NCBI GenBank assembly: GCA_902796095.1 | Contig: CADBNP010000021.1 | Location: 1 to 5,047 of the forward strand | Reading direction: 5' to 3' | DNA from: an uncultured Aeromonadales bacterium | GTDB lineage: Bacteria > Pseudomonadota > Gammaproteobacteria > Enterobacterales > Succinivibrionaceae | DNA length: 5,047 bases | In this document: positions 4,951 to 5,047 of the stretch, one piece after another | Numbering within the stretch: position 1 is the first letter of the stretch | Layout of the letters: every line of letters begins with the position of its first letter | The notes under the pieces: generated by a model | Told to the model about the DNA's origin: nothing | The model's database searches: none | What the model saw: the letters and a program-made list of their open reading frames with translations, nothing else | Translations under genes and position numbers: made by a program

Positions 4951-4983
4951 CACAGTTGCATTATTGAGAAAGCCTGAAGATAT

Positions 4984-5002
4984 TTCTGAGTGATTCTCAG
5001 AA
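4984..5002. terminator. Possible hairpin terminator after the LRR gene
   Basis: TTCTGAG (4984-4990) pairs perfectly with CTCAGAA (4996-5002) around a TGATT loop, 38 bases beyond the LRR stop. No T-run follows on the plus strand, so it would be a weak or Rho-assisted terminator at best. It is the only notable structure in the final 100 bases. Confidence 0.25.
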
Positions 5003-5047
5003 CCAAAAGAGGGTAAACCTTTATCCGCGTTTGAAGTCCTTGTTTAC

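Noticed and set aside
5021..5047. Possible C-terminus of a minus-strand gene (VNKDFKRG then TAA) at the right edge
   Set aside because: Eight codons of open frame before a stop are expected by chance. The hairpin at 4984-5002 would suit a convergent terminator, but that is not enough to call a gene.

Overview
The window holds one large intact gene, a second gene that looks damaged, and an unusually large share of non-coding DNA. The sequence is moderately AT-rich with canonical Shine-Dalgarno sites. The main product is a soluble PAS/PAS/histidine-kinase/receiver/receiver protein of a kind common in anaerobic gut and rumen bacteria (Clostridia, Succinivibrionaceae and others). Beside it is a BspA/DUF285-like leucine-rich-repeat (LRR) protein. 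A host-associated anaerobe fits, but the sequence does not fix the family or even the phylum.

Layout: (1) Positions 1-10 are the first codons (ATG AAA ACA) of a minus-strand gene that leaves the window, supported by an AAGGAG site at 16-21. (2) Positions 11-1203, about 1.2 kb between divergent genes, contain no convincing gene. They do contain a 40-nt imperfect hairpin (308-347), a nested fold of about 115 nt (449-563) with alternative upstream pairings, further small hairpins to 654, a TGTCGCGACA palindrome, and a possible promoter plus two competing hairpins in the leader of the kinase gene. (3) Positions 1204-3678 encode an 824-residue hybrid sensor kinase with all catalytic and phospho-acceptor residues present, no membrane segment and no HPt domain. 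(4) Positions 3679-4096 contain a consensus extended -10 box directly before an 80-nt composite palindrome with a perfect 13-bp core. (5) Positions 4097-4946 contain an LRR gene with six 24-residue repeats. Its well-signalled start (GGAAGGAA, then ATG at 4097) is in a different frame from the repeats, and a 10-bp tandem duplication supplies its stop codon. (6) Positions 4947-5047 contain only a hairpin.

How the parts may work together: the kinase probably senses a cytoplasmic signal through its two PAS domains and passes phosphate through its receivers to an HPt protein encoded elsewhere. No output regulator is in the window. The LRR gene probably has its own promoter, so a functional link to the kinase is only suggested by adjacency. 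No known defence, mobile or CRISPR system was found. The least explained signals are the structured intergenic DNA at 390-654 and 3758-3837 and the two frame-altering lesions in the LRR gene.
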